This document shows positions 1 through 22,620 of a stretch of 64,000 bases of DNA, one piece after another. This DNA is from Rapana venosa (Eukaryota > Mollusca > Gastropoda > Neogastropoda > Muricidae): the NCBI GenBank assembly GCA_028751875.1, contig CM054135.1, positions 60,584,729 through 60,648,728 on the forward strand, given 5' to 3'. Both the position numbers and the translations under genes were made by a program. The notes under the pieces are model-generated. The model saw nothing but the letters and a program-made list of their open reading frames with translations. It did not search any database and was not told the DNA's origin. Each line of letters begins with the position of its first letter. Position 1 is the stretch's first letter.

Positions 1-158
1 AAACTTTGTCCATCCACATCCAGCAAACACATATATGACATAATCACTGAAGGCAATTATGTTTATTATCTTGGAGATGAATTTGATATTTGATCTGCAT
101 TTTGGACACATCATTGGTCAAACTTCTGTTGAGCAGATTGCTAAGCAAATGTGGTACA

Positions 159-195
159 GTGTGTGTGTGTGTGTGTGTGTGTGTGGTGTATACAT

Positions 196-235
<40 letters not shown>
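159..235. repeat. (GT)n-spacer-(AC)n inverted microsatellite
   Basis: About 13 GT units (159-184) are followed by a spacer of roughly 14 bases containing GTATACATAT, then about 18 AC units (199-235). The two tracts are complementary, so a single strand can fold into a long hairpin. It lies about 110 bases upstream of the NRF-1-type site of the UBE2D gene. Confidence 0.9.
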
Positions 236-236
<1 letters not shown>

Positions 237-299
237 CACTGAGTGTTCAAGATTCACAAAGTGGAACACTGAGAAACTGAAACAGTAGGTTTCTTTTTT

Positions 300-431
300 T
301 GTTTTGGATTTTCCCGGTTCTGCGCAATTCTGTATGGCAATCGCGCATGCGCAAGATACTGGGTATTTTTCGTTCCTGTTGTCATACGCAGTGGTGGCGA
401 CTGCTCGAAGCGTACACACAGATCATTCACT
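300..431 (+). promoter_or_regulatory. Probable UBE2D promoter / 5' UTR with NRF-1-type site
   Basis: The 130 bases before the UBE2D start codon are richer in CpG than their surroundings. They contain a perfect GCGCATGCGC palindrome at 343-352. With flanking bases it fits the known NRF-1 consensus YGCGCAYGCGCR exactly. No TATA box is evident, which suits a housekeeping gene. The transcription start cannot be placed from sequence. Seen: the palindrome and its distance (about 80 bases) from the ATG. Inferred: that it drives UBE2D. Confidence 0.55.
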
Positions 432-10887
<10,456 letters not shown>

Positions 10888-11290
10888 CAAGACGCAGGAG
10901 GGAGGTCTGTGAATAGCATCTTGATACAGAGTTGGGTGACTGTTTTGATTGAGGTGTTTTCTTTTTATCTCCCCTACTCCCAACCCAATGGACAGGGCAG
11001 CTTGGGTTGACATACTTGATTTCCAAGGATAGTGATGAGTAGTTCAGAAGTATGTTATGAACTACCTCTCTTGTGAGCTAATGTTGTACTGTTATGGATA
11101 TCAGCTTGTTGCAGTGTGCTTTGCTGTCTCTGACCATGTCATAAAACAGTACAGGTATCTGTTGCTGGAGATCTTAGGTGACCAGCTCCGATAAGGTGTT
11201 TTTTTTCTGTTTTGTTTTTTTGGAACTCCAGTCTTATCTGATCATTCAAAATCTGTATATCTGTAATAAAGAAGTAAAGTGTGTGAAAGT
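10888..11290 (+). other. UBE2D 3' UTR with poly(A) signal
   Basis: Non-coding sequence follows the stop codon. A canonical AATAAA stands at 11265-11270, about 380 bases after the TAA, followed within 20 bases by a GT-rich stretch typical of a downstream element. The cleavage site itself is inferred. Confidence 0.6.
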
Positions 11291-12488
11291 GTGTTGTGAA
11301 AAGTGAGATTTATTTCCCCCAAAACGAATCATGTCTATAGATACTACAATTCAAGTTTAATTGATGGCACATTCTTGATCTTTATTTTTGTTTGCTTTTC
11401 CAGTTTATCCTGTTATATCTGTTGTACTAGTATAGGATCTGAATTGACTTATTACATGAATTTCTTGAAGTCTATGAAGTTTACTTAATTTGAATAGATA
11501 TGTGTAATTACATATCATTATTAACTGTAAGCATTACAGGGTTTGCATGCTTTTTAAAACTTCATGAAACTCCTTGAAACTTAAGTAACTAAAATGACAA
11601 CCTTTAACAAGAACTTCATTGAAAAACCTATGGAAAAATTGTCATTATGGATGATAAACTTAAGGTTCAGTTTTTATGCATAAAGATAAAGAATGGTTCA
11701 AATGTGTGCAACAATGCGAATGAAACAAACAAGACATAGCAGATGACACCCTCTCCTGAGGGAGGTTATTACAAATATGGCCATGGGCAGTAAGTCTCTG
11801 AAAGATGTCTATCAATATCCCAGTTGGGTGAATTTGTGTCAAGAGTTCAAACCAACAAAGCAAGGCAGAATTTGTGCATTAAACCTGTGCAGCTGATGAA
11901 AACAGAGCTCAGAGGCTAGATTAACAAGTAGCAAGAAACAAGACCCATGATTTGGTTGCACATTTCAGAAATAGCATTAACCTGCAGGCAAAGGTGAGCA
12001 AGAGTTTGAATCTGGAGCTAATTTCAAAGAGCTGATTTGGCCCTTTGTTTGGACTCTGGCTGCTATGAAACAGGTCCAAAGCAACAACATTTTATTGCAA
12101 CCAGTGCCCAACTTTCAGCTCTAAATGAAATTAGTTGCTGGTTTTGATTTTATGAAAAACATGAACAAGACAAGTGGTCATTGTACTTTCAGTTTCCACA
12201 AGAGAATATTTCATGTCAAAGTATAGCACTCTGTTCTTTGTTAACTGAATCGGTAGATGTGGCATCCAGGTTTGTTAGGAGATAGTTCTGAACCTGGAAG
12301 AATTTGTTCACAGCTAATTTTAAAATTCAGAAGATTTTTTTTTGGGGGGGAGTTGCATGAACTATACAAATCAATGTCAGTATGAGTTTGCCATACAGCA
12401 TAATGATTTGACAAACTTGGATATTGTGCCTAAAAGTATTGTTAGTGGAACTATCTCTCCTCTCACAGTACATGCACACACACACACA

Positions 12489-12535
<47 letters not shown>

Positions 12536-14430
12536 TTTTTCTGTTGTATTCATTGAAAATCTGGACATTTTCCTGAGTTTCTAGTATATTGCCAAATTAA
12601 ACAAATAGTCTAGTGATACATGCCTGTTTAAGAACTAATTGGGTAGATGAAACTGCTATTGCACACCTGTGAGTAGATAAAAAAAAAACAAAGCGGATTT
12701 ACACACACACACAAAGAAATATATGTATGCACATGTATTGCTGATTATTTTTTGGGTAGGCTACAAATCGTTGGGTTTTTTTTTTAGATACTGCATGAAT
12801 TACATCCTTAAATTTTTCCAGATATCATGAAATCTCCTTGAAAAGTCCTTGAGTTTTATTCTGAAACATGAAACCTTGGATCATCTGGACAGGCTGGGTC
12901 AGCACTGGAGATCTGTAGATACATCTGTGTCTGCTGGCCTTACATGAACGTTTCCATGCATGTTGTAGCAGGGCTGGCACTTTACTGTCCACATTTTCTT
13001 CCATTTCCTGAACGTGTATGAGTAGTCTGTCCACTGTATCATGTGCTGGGTCAAGCTCTATTTCATTGGGGTTTCACTGGAGTCTTCATCACAATGGTTT
13101 GATGCTTCATCTTCATGGTCAGGTGCAGCAAAATCTTTGGTGACATGGGTACCAATAAATTTACTGGTGAAAAATTCCATTTTTGATGAAAAGTCAAAAT
13201 TGACCCTTCCATCCCTTTTTTTCCAGGCCTCTTGTTTTCATTGCCAGCAAATTAAAAACTCAGTCACTGAAAGCAGATCACAGTTAGCAAGCTAGACATT
13301 ATAATCGTTTTAAAAAATTATAGATTTTTTAATTCATTTTATGAAATAAATAAATGTTATAACTTTGTGATAGAATAAACATGAGAGGTAACTTTTGTTT
13401 CTCCCCAAAGAGACTCATGCTGTTTAAATAAATGCCACAATTGGTTTTGAAGTAACAGGGCTTCATTTTGTTGATATAGATTTTGATAAAAGTAAAATTG
13501 AGAAACTGTGAATACAAAAATAAAGTCTGAACAAATCCAAGTTAGGGGCTAAATTGGAGGAAAAGAAAAAAGGTAGTATTTATATACCAGATATTTCATG
13601 CAAGAAGATAATGGTGACAGTACAAGATCATAAAATTTCTTCTAGGATGGGCAGTCACCATTTTAATTGCCCAGATGAAGGCAAGTATATTGAATGAAGT
13701 GTCATGTTTGAACTTCAAGATAAAGCAAGATGCTACAGAAGTGACAACAAAGACTGTATGATTAAGCATTGCTGGTCATTGCTTGACAGAAAAGGGGTGC
13801 AGAAACGGCAGACGTCCAAAACCCAAGAAAGATGTGGGAAACAGTAGAGGAAAAATTCTCCAGCTGAAATTTGATAGATTTCTTAGGGTGAAGTGGGGGA
13901 GGGGTTGTATAGCAGGAAAAGGGCCTAATGGAGAAAGTAAGGGAAGGTGGTCTGGGAATAAACTGTAGTTTGGGGAACACCACTGGAAACAGGTAAAAAT
14001 ATGTTCAGGTTATATAGATTTGTTCAGATTTGAGCCAGAACGCACCATTTTGAGTGTAATCCACTTCTTTTGGCAGATCATGACCACAACCCCTTTAGAA
14101 TTTTTTGGACTTTTTCCACGAGAGCCCTGATATTACTCACCACCAAGCTAAAACATAAATGCTAGATGCAGGCTAGAAGTGAAAAAAACTGTTTCTTATG
14201 AAGTACCACCACCTCCCAAAGTTGTTCATTATGTTCTTTGATAATTTACTTTAAAAAGCAAAGATTACTTTGGCCTGGCTAAACCTAAACATGCTGACAG
14301 AACCTAGCTTTTAATTTTGAATATGTGTGCTACACAGAATGGATAGAGGAAACCTCATAAAAGGTATTTGCCGTGGTAGAACTTTCATTTGATACAAGGA
14401 TTGATACATAGGAATGATTTATTTTCAAAA
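11291..14430. other. Intergenic stretch, mostly unique
   Basis: Downstream of UBE2D. Apart from an interrupted (CA)n at 12474-12532 and a short CA tract near 12700, I see no gene, RNA or recognisable element. The minus-strand frame at 13034-12825 (69 codons) has no familiar motif. Confidence 0.5.
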
Positions 14431-14935
14431 TAACAGCAGCTGTGGTGCAGTTGTTTGTGCATTAAATTTCTGGCTGGAATGCTACAGGTGGTTTGAATCC
14501 TATAGGAGTCCTTTGGCTTTTTCAGACTCTTGTTTGGTAGGGACTCATTTGAAAGAGTGGGACCACACAACTAAGCGTCATTCACTTTACAGAAGCTCAA
14601 ATTACTGGACCAACACTACATGTGTCTGTATCTCTCATACACTTCCATGCCTGTGGTGAGTCATTGGAAATTTGGGGTTTGGAGAAGGTTGTTGGAGGTG
14701 GGTGCCTGGCACAGTTTAGCTACTGTCTAAGCTGTTACAGTTATCAGTAGGGGGTTAGTAGGTGATATGCTGCTTATGTTGGCTAGGAACAGGCATAACG
14801 GAAGTGACCCAGCAGCAGTGCAGGGCCCTTCTGGTTTGAGCCTTATGGCAGCCTAGCATTGATAACCTTCCCTTGGACTTCAGACCTAGGTATGGCTGGG
14901 GCAGAGAGATTGGAATGAACGGTGTGAGATTAGCA
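14430..14935 (+). mobile_element. SINE family C copy (tRNA-like head)
   Basis: The head has CAGCTGTGGTGCAGTTGTTTG and, about 40 bases on, the B-box-like GGTTTGAATCC. The body has GTGGGACCACACAACTAAGC, GACCAACACTACATGTGTC, CTTATGGCAGCCTAGCATTG and CCCTTGGACTTCAGACCTAG. The same blocks recur in the same order at 20725-21500, which supports a dispersed family. Confidence 0.65.
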
Positions 14936-15713
14936 GTACAGTGATATTATAGAAGATGAGACCAGCCAAAAAACGAATATTTAAATGAAAAAGAAATATT
15001 TATGATGAAGAAAATAATATTTGTGGGTTTTATTTTTGTGTGTGTTGTTGTTTTTCTATATAAGAATGCATAACTGGGAAGGGGGGTGTTCTTTTTTTAG
15101 GAAGGTCTGGTGGTTTTGTTTTGTTTTTTCCCCCATGTCAGTCTATCGCTCACTTGTATACTAGGTGGCACAAGCGTCAGTGTCTTGGATGTTTTGTGTC
15201 GTGGTATATTTTCAGGGAGAAACAAAAGACAGCTGTCTTGTTTACTGTTGAGAAAAGATTTTCTCTTGGGTCCATATTTATTTACTATTACATAATGTGT
15301 GGCTGTGAAAGAGCAACAGTAAAAAAGAAAAAAAGGTACTGTTCACATCTCAGAATTAACAATGAATGATTTTTATCCTTCTGCTTTTATTTATTCCTTT
15401 GAAATGTAGGTAATTTGGGTGACCATTCTTCTCCTCATGATACAAAATGATCAGTTAACGAGTTTCACACCTGTGTTCACTAAACGAACTGGTGTAGGTC
15501 ATGCGTTGGATTGACCTCTTGCATTTTCTTTTAGTCATAGTATGTTGAATTATCTGATATTCATGCAGGTTTTCTTTGCAGAAGAGGTTTTGTTGTTGAT
15601 TTTTATGTTAGTTTGTTTTTCAAAAAAACCTCTTTTGCCAAATACTGAATTGTTGAATGCAAACTATCAAATCTTGGATATTGTGCTTCATTTATAAAAA
15701 AGGATGGTGTAAA

Positions 15714-15746
<33 letters not shown>

Positions 15747-17716
15747 ATATATCTGTTTAGAACTCGAGTATTTGAAAACCGCAGGTTTAAAGATACTAGT
15801 GGTAAAGTTGCATTAGTAAGGGATGAGCTGATTACCGCCTGTAGGTGCTATTCGTCATTTTGATGACTTTATTCAAAATTCTATTACTAGAAAATAAGGG
15901 TATTTTGCTCTAAAGTTACATGAGAGAATAAAACAGCAGTCTCTGTTAGCCTGCATAAGGATATGCCATTTCTAATAGAACCATGAAAACATACGTTCTG
16001 GACTTTGCTTCCTGTATTATTCAAATCTTTCTTCAGGTAACACCAAACTTACACATTTATGGATTAGGTTTTGCTTTTATGTGAGTCTTACTTGGTATGT
16101 ATGTCCTTGCTCCAAATGAAAATGTTGGGGGGGAGGGGGGGGGGGGTTGGCTTTTTTTTTTTAGGGGGGTTGGGGGGCTGGATTTTATGGGGTGTAGTTG
16201 TTTAGGACCTATCAAAGCTATTAGTATTTCTGCTGCCCCTGCTCTTTAGAGGTCAGGAGAATGGATAAACCCCACATGTAAAGCCTTCAATGACTTTTTG
16301 AAAAGTATTTCTAACATTTCTTCCTAGTCACTGATAGGTCATTTTCCTCATGGCAGTTTGACATGTAGGCTCAACACATTGCTAGTGCTAGTCAAATTCT
16401 TAGACAGAAAGCCTGAAAAATTAAATCAATGTAGAAGTTGCAACTTGCAAAAGAGCAAGAAAGAAATTTTGAAACCACTTCAAAGGAAAATGGAAAAACA
16501 CAGAGATTTGTATAAATACTTTATAATGACAATTGTACAGTGATAAGTGTCCATGCTATTAAGGAGAGTCTGCTCTTTGTAGATTCACAAGGCCTTTGTA
16601 GATTGAAAATGTGTATGAATTTGTATGTTTTCATGATTGCTCTAAGCAGGTCTGTTTGGATTAAATATTTAAACTGCTCATAATGACCCTACAGACGTTT
16701 TGGTAAAGGTGAGGTCGTGCCTAACTTAGAGCATGTGATCATGTTGACCTAATAGACTGAATTCTGTGGATGTTTCATCAGTCAAAAAAAAGGAGAATTT
16801 AAATTTAAAAAAGGTAGATTGAAGATGACAAAATCTTATTTTCCCTAGATGTGAATGCTGTAATTTTAGTTCGGTGTTTTTTTCCCCCATTTTGTGTGTT
16901 CTCAGATAATTTTTGACTTTCAAAACATCCAAGTTGTAAATTGTAATTTCTTTTGTACATGAAGCCACGGAATGACTGTGTATGTTTGGGAACTTTGTCT
17001 TTTATGGTATGGAAAGAAAGCTACAAAATAAATGTGATTCAATTTCCATTGGCAAATGATTTCTACTTGTGCTCTTAAGATTGTGTTGTGTTGACGTGTG
17101 TGTGGGTTTTTTTACCTTGAGTAGAGCAGCAGTCAGAATCTTTTTGTTTTGGTGTTCAGAGGAGATGTTGCTGCATGCAACATACTCTGTCATTTGCTAC
17201 ATCACATCCACCTAGAAATCCGCTAAATAGAAAGGCATGACATAGTACACATGTGAAATTTATAGGCACTTCTCAGTTTTGGGGTATGTCTGTGTTTCTG
17301 CAATCTGACAGATGCCAGGGTTACAGTTTGTACCAAGAAAAAAACCACAAAAAAGTTGTAGAGTTCCCCAGATATAATATATATAAGGCCACAAGAATAT
17401 CAAATATTCTTGTGAATGCAATTGACGCTTCTAAATTCTGAAAAGTGTCTTACTGTAAGGTACCACAGCAGGTGAAGCTTCAGTCACCGCTGGGACCTCT
17501 GATGAAGGCTCATCCAGGAGCCGAAACACGAGTCAGGTCAGGCCAATGGCATGGTTCTTACACAAAAATGTCTAAAATTGCTGTCATTGAAAGATATTTT
17601 CTAGCAATTTTTTAAATTATTTTATTTTTTTATGAATCTTTGAAAGACATTTTCAAAAATGATTGAGAAGTTGTAAGTGGTTACCTGCACTTGTTTTCCT
17701 CCACTACTATTTCTGC

Positions 17717-17752
<36 letters not shown>

Positions 17753-18394
17753 GCTGTGACAAGAAAGTCAAAGAGGAAGGATGGCTAGTCCTTAATTTTA
17801 CAGAACAACAAGAATGAAAACAACTTAGACACTTTTGCAAATGCCTAAACTGCAATTCTTCAAAGTGTTATTTTGGTAAGTCCACCTTGCCCTGGTATAC
17901 ATAGTCTGGCAACCCCAGTACATATCAACAATGGACCCTTTGCACTTACAATACTTGAAGAATGCATACTCTGTGCTCCATTAAGGCGTGGAAATGGTCT
18001 GCTCATAAAGTGATTTAAAAGTAGAGTAGAAATCTTCACTGTTAATGAACAGGCACCATCTCAAAACAGTGACTTAAGTACCCACATAATTCAAAGTAAA
18101 ACTTTTTTATTCATTCAACTTCAGCTTGCTTCTGAACGAGGACAATTTTTGTTGTTGCAAACTTGAAGTAGTAGGATGCAAGCAAAACCTTAATGCAGAA
18201 GCATGAAGACAAGACCTAATAACAACCAGATTAAGAACTAAAGAAGCTCCCAGACATTCATTCATGGGAAAATATGCAAGCAACATTGAACCATCAGATT
18301 CATAGCTATGTAGAAATACTATTCAATCCAAAACTAGATTCAGTCAATTGGACATAGGCTTATATCCCACCAACTGTAAAGGCCATTTCTTCTT
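14936..18394. other. Intergenic stretch with small AT repeats
   Basis: AT-rich, mostly unique. It includes (AT)n tracts at 15712-15752 and 17720-17748 and a G-rich run at 16126-16175. I see no reading frame with a recognisable domain and no RNA gene. Confidence 0.45.
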
Positions 18395-18620
18395 CTCGTC
18401 CGCTTTTTACACCATCAGATGTGTTTGGGAGAAATAGTGGAACGTCCTTTCCAGCTCCTCTCATGGGCTATACAGCATAGTTTACACAGTTATCTCTGTT
18501 GGCCACACAATTTTCCTCAGGTCGCTGAATAGGGTGCACCTCTGAAGGATGTGCTCACCAGTCTGGTTTTCTTTACTGCAGGCACTCAGGAGACAAGGAA
18601 CAAGTTTCAGCTTTGTGGAC
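18395..18620 (-). mobile_element. LINE C-terminal fragment, second copy
   Basis: On the minus strand this reads through CCAGACTGGTGAGCACATCC, ATTCAGCGACCTGAGGAAAA and GAGAGGAGCTGGAAAGGAC, closely parallel to 8755-8925 on the plus strand. It carries stops, so it is a relic. Confidence 0.65.
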
Positions 18621-19183
18621 ATGTGAGAGGCCATATCAGCACTGTCACTTTCTTGAAAATTAAAGCGGAATTTAAATCATGGGAGGGTGTACAGATGAAA
18701 ACACCAGATTAAAACCAACTATTCATTTCATTCAGCATCTCAAAGCTCATCAACCACAAGTAGTACCAGGGTGGCAACTGCATGATGAACTACATCACTG
18801 ATAACAAGAGATGAAAACCAGTGATAAAGAACTTAATATCACATATCTGCCCACAGCCAGTTTTTTGCTGTTGGCTTGCTGGCTTGAAAGCATGAGACCT
18901 TACAGTCCAGTATTGTTAGCATTATAGGCTAACTTTGAGAATGTTGCTCACCAACACTGCTAGTGTCTATAGCCCTCGGATCTGGTTGTTTCCAGGATAC
19001 ATGAAACAGTTATGAGATAAAATGTAAAGTACAGCCTTACTATCAAAGGTCTCAAAGAAAGTCCATTTTAATGACATTGTTATATTATCCTCACATCATC
19101 ATAAACAATCTTGCAGGGAAAAAAAAGTCTCCTATTCAGTGCCCCTAACGTTCAGGTCCCATGGTCACCTCAATTTCTCTGCA

Positions 19184-19276
19184 AAGTCGGAAAGTGGCCA
19201 CCTTAGTGGTGGGTAAACGGTCACATACGCAAAAATCTTGCCATTGGTAAACCTCAAAGCTCAAGCCAAGGAGCAA
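19184..19276 (+). mobile_element. SINE tail-B fragment
   Basis: Has AAAGTCGGAAAGTGGCCACC, TTAGTGGTGGGTAAACGG and CATTGGTAAACCTCAAAGCTC, the tail-B blocks in order. No head is attached. Confidence 0.55.
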
Positions 19277-19339
19277 AAAAGAAAAGAAAACCCCAACAAA
19301 AGCCTCTTTCAGTTTTGCCACATCCAAGCTTGTCTGTCA

Positions 19340-19985
19340 CATCTCTCATTCTTTCACATTTTGGCTACTGTAATTCTCATTTGGCTGGTCTACCAGCATC
19401 ATCCATCCACCCCCTTAAATAACTATGAAACTGCAACTCGACTCGTCCTCAGAAAAAAATTCTGAGCACATTACTCCTCTCTTGCGGTCTCTCAACTGGT
19501 TGCCAGTCTCACAGAGAGTAAAGTATAAGTTCAGTACCCTCTGTTATAAATGTCTCCACAACGCAGCACCCTCCTACCTCAGAGAATGTCTTCACTTGTA
19601 CACTCCTTCTTGTTCTCTCTGTTCTACTGCAAATTCCCAAGCTTGCAAATACTCAGATTCAAACAATTCACTGTTGATCATCACTCTTTCTCTGTTTCTG
19701 GTCTTTCAATCTGGAATGATCCCCCTATCTCCCTGCGTCAGAAGTCTACATACAACACTTTCAAATCCAGCCTCAAAACATACTTTTTCCAACCTAAGAT
19801 ATCCAAGATTTACCCCTACATTTTCATCTCATATCTAACCCCTACCTTTCAACAGCCAGAATCGTCATCACCCCACCAGAATGTATCATTTTCATGTGTG
19901 TGTGTGAATTTAAATTTGCTAAAGATATTTATGACTGGTTGGATGTGTGTATGTAAAAGTTGAATGTAAGTGCTTTGGTTATTAT
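19340..19985 (+). mobile_element. CR1/L2-like LINE reverse-transcriptase C-terminal fragment
   Basis: Three overlapping + frames (within 19340-19465, 19425-19640, 19640-19830) give the familiar end of a non-LTR ORF2: NYETATRLVLRKK, SEHITPLLRSLNWLPVSQRV, KYKFSTLCYKCLHNAAPSYL, then VDHHSFSVSGLSIWNDPPIS and FKSSLKTYFF. At least two frameshifts separate them, so it is dead. A 3' UTR ending AAGTGCTTTGGTTATTATTA is plausible up to about 19985. The 5' side, with the catalytic domain, is missing. Confidence 0.85.
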
Positions 19986-20194
19986 TAATGCTGTCTAGCT
20001 TGAAATAGGAAGCTGAGGATTCAAAGCAATACAGCCAGTTGTGTAGTCTCAAATGTAGGTGAACCTCCATAGCATCCTCCTCCTCATCTTCACCGACCAT
20101 CATGATGCGGTTAGGAAAGTGCCAGTGGCTTGATATAAAGACTTCAGTTTTTGATTTCTCCTCCCTTCAATAACTGTAGCAAGTTAATTTCAGA

Positions 20195-20345
20195 GTGTTC
20201 AGAACATGCAGATGTTTTGAGCCAGACAGTCTGTGGAGGCAGTGGGACATCGGTGATAACCATGGTTCCAGGGTGGGCATCTCAGTCTGGCTCCATAACT
20301 GAGCTACTTCTATCAGAGTAGGGATGAGTATAGGCCTGTAGCAAC
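20195..20345 (+). mobile_element. SINE family C inner fragment
   Basis: Contains GTGGAGGCAGTGGGACATCG and GTCTGGCTCCATAACTGAGC, which match the inner part of the family C copy at 21255-21360. Confidence 0.5.
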
Positions 20346-20724
20346 CAGTCCATGAGTGATCAGAACATGATCACTAAGCATCACTAAACTGAACCAGCAG
20401 CTGTGCAGGATTTGTTTTAGTTGCTGGCATTGCATTAACCAAGTACAAGGGGCTACCCATGAATTGCTTACTCCATCCTGGAGGATTTTATAGAGTAATG
20501 GCTGAATGGGTAGATAATGTAATGAACAGGACAGGGGAGAAGACAGCATGGAAACTGTTAAGGAATATGGAGTCCTAAAACACACACCAAAAAAATCAAC
20601 TTATACCACAGCAAGTAGTATTGCCCCCTCTGCCCCCATCATCACAAATAACACAATGGTGGAACACCATCTGTTAACTTCCATTCTAACAACAACAATA
20701 GCTAGCTAATAAGTGGTGGGGCCA

Positions 20725-21500
20725 GAACCAGCCACCATGGCGCAGTGGATAGCGCCTTGGTTAACAGCCTGGTAGTTCACCAGTTTCAATCCCACAAGTC
20801 AGGGATTTTTCAGGACTCCAGCTGTCTCCTACCCAGAATGAGTTTGCTATAGGTTCATTGGAAAGACTTGGACCACACAGTCAAACTTGAGAGTGTTGCT
20901 CAAATTACTTGACCAACGCTACAGGTGCCCATGTCTTATGGGCTCAGTTGATGCCAGGGTATATCATGATAGAAGCATAGAGTACAGCTCTGTCAAGTAG
21001 TCTCAAAACACATGCACTTCCATGGCACCATCATTACGTCAACATCATTGATCATCTTACAATAAAAGAAAACTGTGTCTGATTCAATTGCCTATATTCT
21101 AAATCAGAAATCTCTGCAGGAATATATATAGGCTATATATAATCGCAACAACATCATTCTGCGGCCCTTGCTACTTTGTTTCATAGCAATGTGTTTTGGT
21201 TTCCCCTTACAATTCTGTGCCTGAGGTGAGTTTGTGTCAAAGCCTTCAGGTTTGGAGGTCCATGGGAGATGGTCATTGAAGGAGCTTTGAGGTGGTCACC
21301 ATCCTGGGCGGCGTCTCACTCAGTCTGGCTCCCTAACTGAACTGTTACTTTCATCAGTGGTGTCCTGCGTATATTAGTTCAGAACAGGCCACACTGAGCA
21401 CCACCAAAATGACCCAGCAGAAGCATAGGGCACCTCTAGCTGGTGGCCCTAAGGCAGCTTGACACTGATAGACTCCCTGTGGACTTTTGACCTGGAGGAT
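20725..21500 (+). mobile_element. SINE family C copy, long, with tRNA-like head
   Basis: The head is the clearest of its family: ATGGCGCAGTGGATAGCGCC (A box, about 20736) and AGTTTCAATCCCA (B box, about 20780). The body blocks GGACCACACAGTCAAACTTG, TGACCAACGCTACAGGTGCC, GTCTGGCTCCCTAACTGAAC and AAGGCAGCTTGACACTGATA recur in the copy at 14430-14935. About 200 bases near 20960-21220 do not fit the other copy and may be an insertion. Confidence 0.65.
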
Positions 21501-21748
21501 ACGACCTAAAGAATCAGGTATGGTTGAAGCTGGGAGATAAGCTTAATGAGCAGCGTGGGAACAGGAAGAGAAGACAGCAAAAACAAAACAAAAAAGGTCA
21601 TCGAGCCGTCAGTCGGATGCCCACTGTAGGATGATAAAGCAGGTGATACTCAACTACATGTGTCCAGTCTTCCCTTTTGAGCCCGAAGTACACTGCAACT
21701 TGGTCAGTTTGGGAAGAAGCTATCCTGCATCTGACAGACCTGTAGCTC

Positions 21749-22089
21749 TTGGCCCAGGCCAAAAGCTGTGTCAGGTTATTGATGTCAGCTAATTGCCAAG
21801 GCCTACATTAAAATGTTGTTATGTTTAAAATGTTGTGTTGAGATTGCCTTCAGCCATGACAAGCTCTTAACATAACAACCTGCACTCTCCTTTATAGGAG
21901 AAAAAATCCTCTGAAGTCGGAGTGTGGCTGCCTATGTGGCGAGGTACTTGAAAATAGTCGTACACGCAAACTTCTCACCCGGTGTACTTCCTATCTCACA
22001 GTGATTCCCAGGTGGGATGAGTGAGTCAGAGTGCATGTTTTGGGTGACCCCCAGGGTGTAAAGCTGGGGAACGCACAACAACAACAACA
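21749..22089 (+). mobile_element. Young 341-bp SINE-like element, copy 1
   Basis: Runs from TTGGCCCAGGCC to an (ACA)n tail. It is nearly identical to 31223-31563: by eye three single-base differences, all transitions, in 341. It is flanked by an 11-bp direct repeat, GACCTGTAGCT at 21737-21747 and GACGTGTAGCT at 22090-22100, with one mismatch, as expected of a target-site duplication. The 3' third (AAGTCGGAGTGTGGCTGCC onward) resembles tail B of the SINEs. I see no clear pol III boxes and no reading frame, so it must rely on another element's machinery. Confidence 0.8.
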
Positions 22090-22140
22090 GACGTGTAGCT
22101 GAGTGGATTAGGATATATTTGACTTAATCCCATGGGTCCA

Positions 22141-22355
22141 TTTCATTTATTGTTTTATATCGAGGATAATGGAATAAGTGCTTATGTGCTTTTTTACATC
22201 CAGTCCCCGTGTGTATGCGGTTTTGTAAATTTTGTCATCCGTTCCCACCGGCACACAATGGCCTACTCTTACGAAAAGAGGAACAGGATTTAACATGTGC
22301 ACAAGATGTTCTGCATGCGTTCGCACACGGGGCCTCGGTTTATAGTCTCATCGGA
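22141..22355 (-). mobile_element. SINE family A copy (core + tail A)
   Basis: The minus-strand order is GATGAGACTATAAACCGAGG, the ACATCTTGTGCACATG block, GAGTAGGCCATTGTGTGCCG, AAAACCGCATACACACGGGG, then CTTATTCCATTATCCTCGAT and an AT-rich end. Seven similar copies lie in the window. It abuts another SINE piece at 22356. Confidence 0.75.
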
Positions 22356-22620
22356 AGGAAGAAGTCGTGGGTTCGAATCTCAGCAGGGGTGTCTGGTGAA
22401 ATAAGAGTGGGATTTCTGCGATCTCCTGGGTCAACTTTCAGTCCAGATCTCCCAATTTTTTAATTCCCTTGATGCATATGCACAGGCAGAAGATGAAATA
22501 GGCCTAAGCATGTTAAAAATCCCGTAATTTATTATAGCATTTGGTGAGTGTAAAAAACAACATGAATATACTCAGCATGCACCCTGAACCTAGGAGGGAT
22601 GGGCTCCACCATGTTAAACC
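22356..22620 (+). mobile_element. SINE family F fragment with B-box-like TGGGTTCGAATC
   Basis: Starts GTCGTGGGTTCGAATCTCAG, then GGTGAAATAAGAGTGGGATT, GATCTCCTGGGTCAACTTTC, GCATATGCACAGGCAGAAGA and GTTAAAAATCCCGTAATTTA. The same order occurs at 27118-27390. The first half of the tRNA-like head is missing or replaced by the neighbouring family A copy. Confidence 0.6.

Noticed and set aside
17455..17560. Segment with CTGATGAAGGCTCATCCAGG, recalling ends of some retroelements
   Set aside because: Too short and without a second copy in the window to support a call.
20728..20800. Possible tRNA gene (also 2943-3020, 4960-5030, 22783-22850)
   Set aside because: A and B boxes are visible, but acceptor and anticodon stems do not pair well and each is followed by SINE body sequence, so these are SINE heads.
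22209..22463. Open frame of 84 codons, with similar frames at 43204-43545 and 46659-47126
   Set aside because: It lies on family A SINE sequence. The same peptide pieces recur wherever the SINE does, so it reflects repeat homology, not a gene family.
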